NCBI RefSeq assembly: GCF_024346315.1
Contig: NZ_JAGQCS010000001.1
Span: forward strand, 310,001-374,000
From: Cyanobium sp. ATX 6F1
GTDB taxonomy: Bacteria; Cyanobacteriota; Cyanobacteriia; PCC-6307; Cyanobiaceae
Direction: 5' to 3'
Length of the DNA: 64,000 bases
A program made the position numbers and the translations under genes. Shown in pieces: positions 9,533 through 18,170 of this stretch. Within the stretch, counting starts at the first letter, position 1. Each line of letters opens with the position of its first letter. The notes beneath the pieces are model-generated. The model was not told the origin of the DNA. It saw only the letters and a program-made list of their open reading frames with translations, and made no database searches.

Positions 9533-9931
9533 CTAACGCAGATCATCCAGCCGGCGCACCTGCATCGCATCCACCCAGGACACCTTGAAGTAGGGCGTGA
9601 GAAAGCTCTTCTGCGGCAGCCGACCGCCGATGAACATCAGGCCCATGAAGGTGGCCTGGGGGGCGGGCTCGATCCAGCGCAGCTCCACCACCAATATGAG
9701 CTGAGCTGGGCTGTGGGGATCGCACACCAGCAGCTCGCCGCGGCAGCCCACCCCGGTACCCACGCGGCTCGGGACCACCAGGCAGGCCCCCAGGGGGCTG
9801 ATGTCCCACATCTTGCCCTCAAGAGTCTCCTCCTGTGCTTCCGGAGAGAAATGCCCAACCACCGACGCCAGGGCTGAGGGCAAAATGTACCGCTGATGGC
9901 GGCGGGGGATCTCTGGCCCGGAACCGGTCAT
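9533..9931 (-). CDS. PilZ-domain protein A
   Basis: A 132-residue single PilZ domain, the family that binds cyclic di-GMP. The two hallmark motifs are present: an arginine cluster RRHQRY at residues 10-15 and a D-x-S-x-x-G motif (WDISPLGACL) near residue 43. It lies 18 nt downstream of a second PilZ gene on the same strand, so the pair is probably an operon. The C-termini of both (VSWVDAMQV here) share the W-V-D-x-M-Q-V end, showing tandem duplication. Confidence 0.85.
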   Translation of the reverse strand: MTGSGPEIPRRHQRYILPSALASVVGHFSPEAQEETLEGKMWDISPLGACLVVPSRVGTGVGCRGELLVCDPHSPAQLILVVELRWIEPAPQATFMGLMFIGGRLPQKSFLTPYFKVSWVDAMQVRRLDDLR

Positions 9932-9949
9932 CGCAGCCCCGAGGGCAAT

Positions 9950-10345
9950 TCAATTACCACCAGCTTCCCGGTAAACCTGCATCCGGTCCACCCAGGAGGC
10001 CTTCATGTAGTCATCCAGGAACGTGCCGGGCCCCAGAAGGCCATCGGAAAACACCAGACCCAGGAAGGTGACGTGACGGGCTGGGCACGACCAGCACACC
10101 TGGACGGGCAGAGAAAACTGATCGGAACTGAAGGGATGATGCAGCAGCAACAGGCCGAGGGCGTTCTCGGAGATGGGCACATGCTGGCGCAACTGCAGGC
10201 ACGCACCCGCTGAACTGACGTCCCAGAGTTGGCCGATCTGCCGGTCGCCTTGGGTGTCGTGGAATTCCGCCTCGACCATGGCGAGGGTGGCCGGAAGGGG
10301 ATGACGCTTGTGACGGCGGGGCGGTAAATCGCCAGAACGTGCCAT
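9950..10345 (-). CDS. PilZ-domain protein B
   Basis: A 131-residue PilZ protein, upstream partner of the gene at 9533-9931. The arginine motif is RRHKRH at residues 10-15 and the second motif is WDVSSAGACL near residue 41. The two proteins align over their length and both end in WVD-x-MQV, so they are paralogues that may have diverged in ligand affinity or target. No cyclic di-GMP synthase or phosphodiesterase is in the window. Confidence 0.85.
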   Translation of the reverse strand: MARSGDLPPRRHKRHPLPATLAMVEAEFHDTQGDRQIGQLWDVSSAGACLQLRQHVPISENALGLLLLHHPFSSDQFSLPVQVCWSCPARHVTFLGLVFSDGLLGPGTFLDDYMKASWVDRMQVYREAGGN

Positions 10346-10497
10346 GGCTCAGATTCCGCCTGGTTCTCATCCTGGCCCAGCCAGGCCAAGGTTCAAGTCA
10401 GCGGTGAACAGGATCCGATGGAACTCAATACTTCCAGGGGCCACGGGCGGCCGAAACAACAGGACTGTCACAATGCTGAAGCCCCAAGTGGGGCCCT

Positions 10498-10571
10498 GCT
10501 CCCTTAGCTCAGCTGGATAGAGCAGCTGCCTTCTAAGCAGCCGGTCGTGTGTTCGAATCACACAGGGGGCG
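10498..10571 (+). tRNA. tRNA-Arg (TCT anticodon)
   Basis: A complete 74-nt cloverleaf: a 7-bp acceptor stem 10498-10504 with 10564-10570 (one T-G pair), a TA-GCTC D-arm start, an anticodon loop CTTCTAA giving TCT, and a T-arm GTGTG-TTCGAAT-CACAC. The discriminator is G at 10571 and no CCA is encoded. Confidence 0.95.
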
Positions 10572-10626
10572 TCAGCCACAACGGCCGCGAAACGGCCGCG
10601 AAACGCCCGACGATGACAGCCTCGCG

Positions 10627-11157
10627 ATGACCGCCCCCGAGCCGGCCTCTACGCGAGCGCCGCTGCCCTACGCCACGGCCTACCGGCTCCGCCTCAAGGA
10701 ACGCCCCCTGGGCACCTGGCTGTGGGCCCTCGCCCAGAACGTTCCGGCGGCAGGTCTTGCCGCGCAGCTCTACTACGCCATCAGTCGGCGCACGATCACG
10801 CCGATGATCGGGGCCTCCGTGGGCCTGTTGGCGGGCCTGGGACTCGCGGGCATCGGCTACGGGGCCCTGGGCCATCCTTCGGCAAGCCTCGAGTGCCTGG
10901 CCTTCCTCGACCCGCTCGCCCCCCCGGACCAGCTGGAGCGCCAGGTCCGTGACTGCCTGCGCCGCTCCCTGCCCGATCACCTGGGCGGATCGCCCCTCCA
11001 TGGTTCAGGCCTGGAATGGGCGCTCGCAGGGCTGATCACGGCCGGCTCCGTGCTGGGGACCCATGTCGGCCAGACTCTGGCGATCAAGGACGCCCGGCGT
11101 CGACTCGAAGCCCATGAACCTTCGCCATCGCACCAGGGCCCAAGCCCAGGCACCTGA
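10627..11157 (+). CDS. Uncharacterised membrane protein
   Basis: A 176-residue protein with no family I recognise. Two hydrophobic segments are clear: about residues 60-82 (MIGASVGLLAGLGLAGIGYG) and about 135-160 (ALAGLITAGSVLGTHVGQTL). The segment between them (LECLAFLDPLAPPDQLERQV) is soluble and helical in character. It begins 56 nt after tRNA-Arg, and its last 44 nt overlap the start of the next gene in another frame. Confidence 0.65.
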   Translation: MTAPEPASTRAPLPYATAYRLRLKERPLGTWLWALAQNVPAAGLAAQLYYAISRRTITPMIGASVGLLAGLGLAGIGYGALGHPSASLECLAFLDPLAPPDQLERQVRDCLRRSLPDHLGGSPLHGSGLEWALAGLITAGSVLGTHVGQTLAIKDARRRLEAHEPSPSHQGPSPGT

Positions 11158-11461
11158 AACGCTCGTTGTTCTCGCCCGCCGCCTGGCGGCCCTGCTGCCG
11201 CTGGCGGCCATGGTGCCTGTGGCGGGCCTGCTGGCGCTCAGCGCCCCAGGGGCCCTGGCCCAGCCGATCACCGACTGCCGCCGTGAGGCCACCAACCGCG
11301 ATCCCCTCAGCGGAGCCGAAGCCTGGGCGATCGAAACCTGCACCACCACCGACCGCGTCACCGGCGCGTTCATCAAGGTGCAGACCTGCACCACCAACCG
11401 CCGCTACGCCACCACCGAATGCGTGGATCAGGTGCTGCCCAAGCCCGCCCAGAAACCTTGA
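11114..11461 (+). CDS. Small secreted cysteine-containing protein
   Basis: A 115-residue protein with a long signal peptide (hydrophobic core AALLPLAAMVPVAGLLALSA, probable cleavage after GALA-Q near residue 50). The mature part is about 65 residues with four cysteines (DCRRE, IETCTTTD, VQTCTTNR, TTECVDQ), suited to two disulfides in the periplasm. Function unknown. The start codon lies inside the upstream membrane-protein gene. Confidence 0.65.
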   Translation: MNLRHRTRAQAQAPETLVVLARRLAALLPLAAMVPVAGLLALSAPGALAQPITDCRREATNRDPLSGAEAWAIETCTTTDRVTGAFIKVQTCTTNRRYATTECVDQVLPKPAQKP

Positions 11462-11485
11462 GGCGCCCGGTGGGGAGCGCAGCAA

Positions 11486-11767
11486 TCAAAGCTCCGCCTG
11501 CACGCCCGCGCGGATGGTGCAATCGGCCAGCGGGTAGCTGACGCAGAGCAGGGCATAGCCCTGGGCGATCTGATCGTCGTCGAGAAAGCTCTGATCCGCC
11601 TGGTCGACGCTGCCGGCGAGCACCTGGCCGGCGCAGGTGCTGCAGGCGCCGGCACGGCAGGAACAGGGCAGATCGACGCCCTTTTCCTCAGCGGCATCGA
11701 GGATGTATTGATCGTCGCCACAGCTGAAGCTGCGACCGTCTTCGAGGCTGATCGTGTACGAAGCCAT
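11486..11767 (-). CDS. Plant-type [2Fe-2S] ferredoxin
   Basis: A 93-residue soluble electron carrier. The cluster loop is [14 protein letters not shown] (C-X4-C-X2-C between the second, third and fourth Cys), with the fourth ligand in ALLCVSYP. These are the standard plant-type spacings, and the C-terminus is slightly shortened. It diverges from hoxE with 101 nt between, next to a hydrogenase-PFOR operon, so it is a candidate carrier between NifJ and Hox. That role is inferred from position. Confidence 0.93.
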   Translation of the reverse strand: MASYTISLEDGRSFSCGDDQYILDAAEEKGVDLPCSCRAGACSTCAGQVLAGSVDQADQSFLDDDQIAQGYALLCVSYPLADCTIRAGVQAEL

Positions 11768-11868
11768 GGCAGCGCGAACGGGTGGCTGACCACGTTCTAG
11801 TCCTGTGAAGCGGCGGCGGACAGCGGCAACAGATCTGCTTATGGTGACGAAAGCGCCGGGTCCAGGCC
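11768..11868. promoter_or_regulatory. Divergent control region, ferredoxin / hox operon
   Basis: A 101-bp gap between two divergent starts; it must hold promoters for the ferredoxin gene and for the 15.7-kb hox-hyp operon unless transcripts begin inside genes. I see no confident -35/-10 pair. The fragment GCTTATGGTG at about 11837-11846 is the most AT-rich spot on the hoxE side. LexA and AbrB-type regulators are known to control hox in other cyanobacteria, but no such site is clear here. Confidence 0.35.
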
Positions 11869-12354
11869 GTGAGCGATGCCAATACCGAAGCCAGCACCAA
11901 AGCCAGCACCGAGACGTTCGCCGAGCTGGAGCCCAGCCTGCGGGAGTGCCACCGCCAGCCCTCCGCCCTGATCGAACTGCTCAACCGCGCCCAGGAGCTC
12001 TACGGCCACCTCAGCGGGCCGTTGCTGCGTCACCTGGCGGTGGCGCTGGAGCTGCCCCTCAGCCGCGTCTACGGCACGGCCAGCTTCTATCACCTGTTTC
12101 GCTTCCAGCCACCGGCCCCCCATCAGCTGGTGGTCTGCACCGGCACCGCCTGCCACGTGAAGGGCGCCGATGGGCTGCTGGCGGCACTGGCAGGGCGAGG
12201 GGCGGAAGGCGACCAGACGGCGGGATTCGAGTTGAGCCGTGTGCGCTGCCTGGGCACCTGCGGCGGCGCGCCCTTGGTGGTGGTGGACGGCACCGTCTGG
12301 ACCCACCAGAGCGCGACCTCCCTGCTCCAGCGGCTGCGGGCGCTTCCGCGATGA
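11869..12354 (+). CDS. hoxE: Bidirectional [NiFe] hydrogenase, subunit HoxE
   Basis: A 161-residue NuoE-like subunit with one [2Fe-2S] cluster, part of the diaphorase side of the Hox complex. Cluster cysteines are in [11 protein letters not shown] and, about 40 residues later, [11 protein letters not shown]. The thioredoxin-like fold begins after a helical N-terminus ([17 protein letters not shown]). The start is a GTG at 11869. The stop overlaps the hoxF start (ATGA, 12351-12354). Confidence 0.95.
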   Translation: MSDANTEASTKASTETFAELEPSLRECHRQPSALIELLNRAQELYGHLSGPLLRHLAVALELPLSRVYGTASFYHLFRFQPPAPHQLVVCTGTACHVKGADGLLAALAGRGAEGDQTAGFELSRVRCLGTCGGAPLVVVDGTVWTHQSATSLLQRLRALPR

Positions 12355-13970
12355 GCGGGTCTGCGGCCCCGGGGGCGCCGGCGAGTCTGCGGCTCTGCGC
12401 GGCGGCGGGCTGCCGAGCCTGCGGCAGCGAAGCGATCCGCTCCCATCTGGAGACGTCCCTCGCCGAACGAGGCCTGGCCCAGCGGCTGCGGCTGCGCAGC
12501 GTCGGCTGCCTCGGGCCGTGCGGCGCCGGCCCCCTGCTGGCTCTCGATTCCGGCGCTGATCGGGGTGGCGGTGATCAGGGTGGCGGTGTGATCTACGGCG
12601 GTGTGACGCTCGCCGATGCCGATGGCCTGATTGACGCCCTCGCTGCTGGTGCACTGGACACTGGTGCCCTCGACACCTGGAGACCAGCCACCGCCCAGCG
12701 ACTTGATCCGGAGCACCCCTTCTTCAAGCTGCAGAGGCGCATCGTGCTGGAGAACTGCGGCCAGCTCGACCCCGAAAACCTCGACGAGGCGATCGCCGCC
12801 GGCGCTTATGTCCAGTTGAAGCGTCTGCGCGCCGGCGTGAGCCCCGAGCAGGTGATCGAGCAGATCCGCCGCAGCGGCCTGCGCGGACGCGGCGGAGCCG
12901 GCTACCCCACCGGCCGGAAATGGCAGCTGGTGGCGGCCATGGCCGGCCCCGACAAGGTGGTGGTCTGCAACGCCGATGAGGGTGACCCCGGCGCCTTCAT
13001 GGACCGCACCGTGCTCGAAGGCGATCCCCACCGGGTGCTGGAGGGAATGGCGATCGCCGCCTACGCCGTCGGCGCCCGTCTGGGCTTCATCTACATCCGC
13101 GCCGAGTACGACCTGGCGATCGCCCACCTGCGCCGGGCGATCGAGCAGGCCCGCGGGCGCGATCTGCTCGGCGATGTCTCCCTTGAGCTGCGGGTGGGCG
13201 CCGGGGCCTATGTCTGCGGCGAGGAAACGGCGCTGATCCATTCGATCGAGGGCGGCCGGGGCACACCGCGGCCACGCCCCCCCTACCCGGCGGAGCACGG
13301 CCTCTGGGGCCGCCCCACCTTGATCAACAACGTCGAAACCTTCGCCAACGTGGTGCCGATCCTGCGCGAAGGCGCCGACTGGTTCGCCGCCATCGGCACC
13401 CCCACCAGTACCGGCACGAAGGTGTTCTCGCTCACCGGCCACGTGCGCCTGGCCGGGGTGCTGGAGGTGCCCATGGGCACCCCCCTGGCGACGGTGGTCG
13501 AGCAGATGGGCGGCGGCGCGCCGGGCGGGGTCCCCATCAAGGCCGTCCAGACCGGCGGCCCGTCGGGCGGCTGCGTGCCGGCGAAGCATCTGGACACGCC
13601 GGTCGACTACGAATCGCTCAAGGAGCTGGGCACGATCATGGGCTCCGGCGGCATGGTGGTGCTCGATCAGACCACCGACATGGTGGACCTGGCGGCCTTC
13701 TTCATGGGCTTCTGCCGGGAGGAATCCTGCGGCAAGTGCGTGCCCTGCCGCGCCGGCACGGTGCAGCTGCACGATCTGCTGCGCAAACACCTGGGGCGGC
13801 GCGCCACCGCCGCTGATCTCGTGCAACTGGAATCGCTCTGCCACATGGTCGCCGACACCAGCCTCTGCGGCCTGGGCCAGAGCGCCCCGAGGCCGGTGCT
13901 CAGCGCCCTGCGCCATTTCCGCGGCGACTTCCTCGCCCTGCTGCAGCCCGGCGCGAGCGCTGCCCCATGA
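12351..13970 (+). CDS. hoxF: Bidirectional hydrogenase diaphorase subunit HoxF
   Basis: A 539-residue NuoF-like subunit that oxidises or reduces NAD(H). The N-terminal [2Fe-2S] thioredoxin-like domain has CAAAGCRACG and VGCLGPCGAG. The NADH/FMN site follows: GLRGRGGAGYPTGRKW near residue 180 and CNADEGDPGAFMDR near 206. The C-terminal [4Fe-4S] motif is ESCGKCVPCRAGT with a distal Cys in TSLCGLGQSA. It is coupled at both ends by ATGA overlaps to hoxE and hoxU. The length matches other cyanobacterial HoxF. Confidence 0.97.
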   Translation: MSGSAAPGAPASLRLCAAAGCRACGSEAIRSHLETSLAERGLAQRLRLRSVGCLGPCGAGPLLALDSGADRGGGDQGGGVIYGGVTLADADGLIDALAAGALDTGALDTWRPATAQRLDPEHPFFKLQRRIVLENCGQLDPENLDEAIAAGAYVQLKRLRAGVSPEQVIEQIRRSGLRGRGGAGYPTGRKWQLVAAMAGPDKVVVCNADEGDPGAFMDRTVLEGDPHRVLEGMAIAAYAVGARLGFIYIRAEYDLAIAHLRRAIEQARGRDLLGDVSLELRVGAGAYVCGEETALIHSIEGGRGTPRPRPPYPAEHGLWGRPTLINNVETFANVVPILREGADWFAAIGTPTSTGTKVFSLTGHVRLAGVLEVPMGTPLATVVEQMGGGAPGGVPIKAVQTGGPSGGCVPAKHLDTPVDYESLKELGTIMGSGGMVVLDQTTDMVDLAAFFMGFCREESCGKCVPCRAGTVQLHDLLRKHLGRRATAADLVQLESLCHMVADTSLCGLGQSAPRPVLSALRHFRGDFLALLQPGASAAP

Positions 13971-14680
13971 CGGTCATCACCCTCACGATCGATGGCCGCA
14001 GCGTCGCCACAGCCAGCGGCGCCACCCTGCTGGAGGCGGCCCGCGCCGGGGGCAGCGCCATCCCCACCCTCTGCCACCTGGAGGGGCTGAGTCCGGTGGC
14101 CGCCTGCCGCCTCTGCCTGGTGGAGATCGACGGCGATTCGAGGTTGCAGCCCGCCTGCGTCACGGCCGCGGCCGACGGCATGGTGGTGCGCACCAGCAGC
14201 CCCCGGCTGGCGGAGCTGCGCCGCACCGTGATCGAACTGCTGTTCACTGAAGGCAATCACGTCTGTGCCATCTGCGTGGCCAACGGCCACTGCGAACTGC
14301 AGGACCTGGCTGTGGCCGTGGGCATGGACCACTCCCGCCTGCCCTACCGCTTCCCATCGCGATCGGTGGATCTCTCCCACCCCCTGTTCGGCCTCGATCA
14401 CAACCGCTGCATCCTCTGCACCCGTTGCGTGCGCGTCTGCGCTGAGGTGGAGGGGGCCCACGTCTGGGATGTGGGCTGGCGGGGCGAACACTGCCGGATC
14501 ATCTCCGGCCTCGATCAGCCCTGGGGGGCGGTGGACGCCTGCACCGACTGCGGCAAGTGCGTGCAGGTCTGCCCCACCGGTGCCCTGTTCCACAAGGGCG
14601 AAGGAACAGAGGAAAAGGAGGGGCACCCCGAACAGCTCCAGAACCTGGTGCGGGTCCGCCGGCAGGGGGGGTCGCCATGA
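13967..14680 (+). CDS. hoxU: Bidirectional hydrogenase subunit HoxU
   Basis: A 237-residue NuoG-N-like subunit relaying electrons between the diaphorase and hydrogenase halves. The N-terminal [2Fe-2S] ferredoxin domain has [21 protein letters not shown] His/Cys cluster follows ([15 protein letters not shown]). Two [4Fe-4S] motifs end the protein: [11 protein letters not shown] and [16 protein letters not shown]. It also resembles the part of HoxU that could accept electrons from ferredoxin. It overlaps both neighbours by 4 nt. Confidence 0.97.
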   Translation: MTVITLTIDGRSVATASGATLLEAARAGGSAIPTLCHLEGLSPVAACRLCLVEIDGDSRLQPACVTAAADGMVVRTSSPRLAELRRTVIELLFTEGNHVCAICVANGHCELQDLAVAVGMDHSRLPYRFPSRSVDLSHPLFGLDHNRCILCTRCVRVCAEVEGAHVWDVGWRGEHCRIISGLDQPWGAVDACTDCGKCVQVCPTGALFHKGEGTEEKEGHPEQLQNLVRVRRQGGSP

Positions 14681-15225
14681 GCCGCCTCAACGTCGCCACC
14701 GTCTGGCTGGCCGGCTGCTCCGGCTGCCACATGTCGTTCCTCGATCTCGACGAATGGCTGCTGGAATTCGCCGAGCTGGCGAACGTCGTCTACAGCCCCG
14801 TGGCCTCCGACACCAAGATCTACCCCGAGGGCGTCGACATCGCCTTGGTGGAGGGCGGTGTGGCCAACCGCGACAACCTCGAGCTGATCCTGAAGGTGCG
14901 CGCGCGCACCCGCATCCTGGTGTCGTTCGGCGACTGCGCCATCACCGCCAACATCCCCGGCATGCGCAACATGCTCGGGGGGAGCGAACCGGTGCTGCGC
15001 CGGTCCTACCTGGAGCTGGCCGATGGCAGCGGCGCCCTGCCCCAGGCCCCGGGCCTGGTGCCGGAGCTGCTGGAGCAGGTGCTGCCCGTGCATCAAGTGG
15101 TGACGGTGGATGTCTACCTGCCCGGCTGCCCCCCCTCGGCCGATCGCATCCGCGCCTGCCTCGAGCCGCTGCTCCACGGCGAATGGCCCGTGATGGAAGG
15201 CGCCGAAATGATCCGCTTCGGCTGA
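14677..15225 (+). CDS. hoxY: [NiFe] hydrogenase small subunit HoxY
   Basis: A 182-residue short small subunit that holds the proximal [4Fe-4S] cluster next to the Ni-Fe site. The CxxC is in [18 protein letters not shown] near residue 14. Later ligands are in [17 protein letters not shown] and [12 protein letters not shown]. There is no Tat signal, as expected for the soluble NAD-linked enzyme. The ATG at 14677 overlaps the hoxU stop, and its stop shares one base with the hoxH ATG. Confidence 0.97.
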   Translation: MSRLNVATVWLAGCSGCHMSFLDLDEWLLEFAELANVVYSPVASDTKIYPEGVDIALVEGGVANRDNLELILKVRARTRILVSFGDCAITANIPGMRNMLGGSEPVLRRSYLELADGSGALPQAPGLVPELLEQVLPVHQVVTVDVYLPGCPPSADRIRACLEPLLHGEWPVMEGAEMIRFG

Positions 15226-16679
15226 TGGACAGCCCCACCCCCGAAACCAGCCAGCCACGCACGGTCCTGATCGATCCGGTCACGCGCATCGAAGGCCACG
15301 CCAAGATCTCGATCCACCTGGACGCCAATGGCCAGGTGGAGACGGCCCGGTTTCACGTGGTGGAGTACCGCGGCTTCGAGAAGTTCTGCGAGGGCCGGCC
15401 GTTCACCGAGATGGCGGCGATCACCGCGCGCATCTGCGGCATCTGCCCGGTGAGCCATCTGCTGGCGGCCGCCAAAACCGGCGACAAGCTCCTGGCGGTG
15501 ACGATCCCTCCGGCGGCCGAGAAGCTGCGGCGGCTGATGAACCTGGCCCAGATCTGCCAGTCCCATGCCCTCTCGTTTTTTCACCTCAGCAGCCCCGATT
15601 TCCTGCTCGGCTGGGACAGCGATCCCGCCAAGCGCAATGTCTTCGGGCTGATCGCCGCCGACCCCGAACTGGCCCGCTCCGGCATCCGCCTGCGCCAGTT
15701 CGGCCAGGCCCTGATCGAAGCCCTCGGGGGCCGCAAAATCCATGCCGCCTGGGCGGTGCCCGGGGGGGTGCGTGCGCCCCTGGCCGAGGGGCTCAAGGAG
15801 CGCGTCCTGGGCCAGTTGCCGGAGATGTTCGCCATCGCCGAATTGGCCCTGGGCCTGTTCAAGCAACTGCTGGACACCCAGCTCGGCGAAGAGCTGGAGG
15901 TGTTCGGCTCCTTCCCGTCGCTGTTCATGGGCCTGGTGGGCAGCGATGGCCGCTGGGAGCACTACGGCGGCGGCCTGCGGATCATCAACGCCGAGGGCAG
16001 CGTGCTCGTCGATGGCCTGAGTGAAGACGCCTACGCCAGCGTGATCGCCGAGGCGGTGGAGCCCTGGAGCTACCTGAAGTTCCCCTACTACAAGCCCCTG
16101 GGCCCTGAAGCGGGCAGTTACCGGGTGGGCCCCCTGGCCCGCCTCAACCTCTGCGAGCGCATCGGCACCCCCCGGGCCGACCGGGAGCTGGCCGAGCTGC
16201 GCCAGCGGGGGGGGCGGGTGGTGAACGGCTCGCTGTACTACCACCTGGCCCGCCTGATCGAAATCGTCGCCTGCCTGGAGGGGATCGAAGCCCTGCTGAA
16301 CGATCCCGGCATCGGGGGGCGCCACGTGCGCGCCCGGGCCAGTGTGAACTGCCTTGAGGCCGTGGGGGTGAGCGAAGCGCCCCGGGGCACCTTGTTCCAC
16401 CACTACCGGGTGGACGCCAACGGCCTGATCGAGAAGGTGAACCTGATCATCGCCACGGGCCAGAACAACCGCGCCATGAACCGCACGGTCACCCAGATCG
16501 CCCGCCATTACCTCGATGGCGCCCATCTCAGTGAGGCCCTGCTCAACCGCGTGGAGGCGGGGATTCGCTGCTACGACCCCTGCCTGTCGTGCTCCACCCA
16601 CGCCGCCGGCTCCATGCCCCTGCAGGTGCGACTCTTTGGCGCCGATGGAGCGCTCATGGAGGAGCGGATCCGTGGTTGA
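15225..16679 (+). CDS. hoxH: [NiFe] hydrogenase large subunit HoxH
   Basis: The catalytic subunit, 484 residues, carrying the Ni-Fe(CN)2CO site. The N-terminal L1 ligand motif is [10 protein letters not shown] near residue 70. The C-terminal L2 motif is [12 protein letters not shown]. After it comes a 23-residue tail (SMPLQVRLF to RIRG), the extension HoxW removes once nickel is inserted. All four ligand cysteines are present, so the enzyme should be active. It overlaps hoxW by 8 nt. Confidence 0.98.
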   Translation: MDSPTPETSQPRTVLIDPVTRIEGHAKISIHLDANGQVETARFHVVEYRGFEKFCEGRPFTEMAAITARICGICPVSHLLAAAKTGDKLLAVTIPPAAEKLRRLMNLAQICQSHALSFFHLSSPDFLLGWDSDPAKRNVFGLIAADPELARSGIRLRQFGQALIEALGGRKIHAAWAVPGGVRAPLAEGLKERVLGQLPEMFAIAELALGLFKQLLDTQLGEELEVFGSFPSLFMGLVGSDGRWEHYGGGLRIINAEGSVLVDGLSEDAYASVIAEAVEPWSYLKFPYYKPLGPEAGSYRVGPLARLNLCERIGTPRADRELAELRQRGGRVVNGSLYYHLARLIEIVACLEGIEALLNDPGIGGRHVRARASVNCLEAVGVSEAPRGTLFHHYRVDANGLIEKVNLIIATGQNNRAMNRTVTQIARHYLDGAHLSEALLNRVEAGIRCYDPCLSCSTHAAGSMPLQVRLFGADGALMEERIRG

Positions 16680-17130
16680 GCTGGTGATCGGCCTCGGCAA
16701 CGACCTGCGCCGCGACGACGGTGTGGGCCCGCTCCTGGCCGAGGAGGTGCGGGCCTGGGGGCTCTCAGGCGTGGAGTCGATGGCCGTGCCACAGCTCACC
16801 CCTGAACTCGCCCCGCGCCTGGCCGGCTGCGTGCGGGTGCTGTTCATCGACGCCTGGTTGGGTGATGGTGGGGCCACCACCCCGCGCCTGGAGGCCATCG
16901 CCGCAGGTTCACCAGCGACAACCGCGCCTGCCACCCGCTTCAGCCACCACCACACCCCCGAGGCCCTGCTGCAGCTGGCCGAAGTGCTCTACGGCCAGCG
17001 GCCGCCAGCCTGGTGGCTGCGGGTCCCCGCCCACGACCTCGAACTTGGAGAAGGACTGTCGCCTGCCACCGCCGCCCAGCTGGCGCCGGCGCGGCGGGCC
17101 CTGTGCCGCTGGCTCGATCGCGATGCATGA
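16672..17130 (+). CDS. hoxW: Hydrogenase maturation endopeptidase HoxW
   Basis: A 152-residue HyaD/HycI-family protease that clips the HoxH C-terminus. The family start [20 protein letters not shown] holds the first conserved Asp/Glu region, and the second metal-ligand region is [11 protein letters not shown] histidine run in [15 protein letters not shown] supplies the later ligand. The GTG at 16672 is the only start that keeps the conserved V-I-G-L-G-N near the N-terminus. It overlaps hypA by 8 nt. Confidence 0.93.
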   Translation: MVELVIGLGNDLRRDDGVGPLLAEEVRAWGLSGVESMAVPQLTPELAPRLAGCVRVLFIDAWLGDGGATTPRLEAIAAGSPATTAPATRFSHHHTPEALLQLAEVLYGQRPPAWWLRVPAHDLELGEGLSPATAAQLAPARRALCRWLDRDA

Positions 17131-17464
17131 ACTGGCGCTGATGGAGGAGGTGCGCCGTTTGGCCGAAGAGCAGGCGGCGGCCCAGGGGGCGCTGCGCATC
17201 CACGCGCTGCACCTGCGCATCGGCAGCCTCTCGGGGGTGGACCCCGACGCCCTCGCCTTCGCCTTCGAGGTGGTGATGCAGGGGGGGGCGGCCCAGGGCG
17301 CAACGTTGCGTCTCGAAGTGATCCCCACGGTCTGCTTCTGCGGCCAGTGTGACCTGGAGTTCGCGCCGGTGGATGTGATCTACGCCTGCCCCAGCTGCGG
17401 CGCCTTGAGCCAGCGGATCCTCAGCGGCCGGGAGCTGGAGCTCACCTCCCTGGAGGTGTCCTGA
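17123..17464 (+). CDS. hypA: Nickel-insertion accessory protein HypA
   Basis: A 113-residue nickel donor to HoxH. The nickel-binding start [10 protein letters not shown] is exact. The structural zinc site is two Cys pairs: CFCGQC and, further on, YACPSCGA. The ATG at 17123 overlaps the hoxW stop, and one base separates its stop from hypB. It acts with HypB, encoded next door. Confidence 0.95.
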   Translation: MHELALMEEVRRLAEEQAAAQGALRIHALHLRIGSLSGVDPDALAFAFEVVMQGGAAQGATLRLEVIPTVCFCGQCDLEFAPVDVIYACPSCGALSQRILSGRELELTSLEVS

Positions 17465-17465
17465 G

Positions 17466-18170
17466 ATGTGCCGCGACTGTTCCTGCGGGCAACCTCCAGC
17501 CCCAGTCGAAGCCCTGACCCCGCCCCGGCGCACCGTCGTGCTGGAGGCGGGCCTGCTGGCCAAGAACGACCACCAGGCAGCCCACAACCGAGCGCGCTTC
17601 GCGGATCTGGGGCTCACGGTGGTGAACGTGCTCTCGGCGCCGGGCTCCGGCAAGACCGCCCTGCTGGAGCAGGTGAGCCAGCACTGGAAAGGCGGGCCCG
17701 TGGGCGTGATCGTGGGCGATCTCGCCACCGACAACGACGCCCGGCGCCTGCGCCGGGCCGGCGCCAAGGCCGTGCAGATCACCACCGGCCAGGGCTGCCA
17801 CCTGGAGGCTTCGATGGTGGCGCGGGCCCTGGAGCAGCTGGATCCGGCGGCCCTGGATCTGCTGCTGATCGAGAACGTGGGCAATCTGGTCTGCCCCACC
17901 GCCTTTGATCTGGGCGAGGGCCTGCGGCTGGCGCTCACGGCCGTGGGCGAGGGCGAGGACAAGCCGCTGAAGTACCCGGGCCTGTTCAAGTCAGCCGATG
18001 CCATCGTGATCAACAAGATCGACCTGGCGGAGGCCGTGGGCTTCCGGCGCGAGGAGTCCCTCGCCAACCTCGCCCAGGTGGCGCCCCAGGCGCGGATCTT
18101 CGAGGTGTCCGCCCGCACCGGCGCAGGGCTGGAGCCCCTGCTGGCCTGGCTGGCGGCGAAGGGCGTGTGA
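17466..18170 (+). CDS. hypB: Nickel-insertion GTPase HypB
   Basis: A 234-residue SIMIBI GTPase. The N-terminal metal motif is MCRDCSCG, a slight variant of the usual C-x-x-C-G-C form. The histidine-rich nickel-storage stretch found in many HypB proteins is absent. P-loop: VLSAPGSGKTALLEQ. Switch and G motifs: GDLATDNDARRL, LIENVGNLVCP and INKIDLAEAV. The stop overlaps hypF by 4 nt. Missing nickel storage is common in cyanobacterial HypB. Confidence 0.96.
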   Translation: MCRDCSCGQPPAPVEALTPPRRTVVLEAGLLAKNDHQAAHNRARFADLGLTVVNVLSAPGSGKTALLEQVSQHWKGGPVGVIVGDLATDNDARRLRRAGAKAVQITTGQGCHLEASMVARALEQLDPAALDLLLIENVGNLVCPTAFDLGEGLRLALTAVGEGEDKPLKYPGLFKSADAIVINKIDLAEAVGFRREESLANLAQVAPQARIFEVSARTGAGLEPLLAWLAAKGV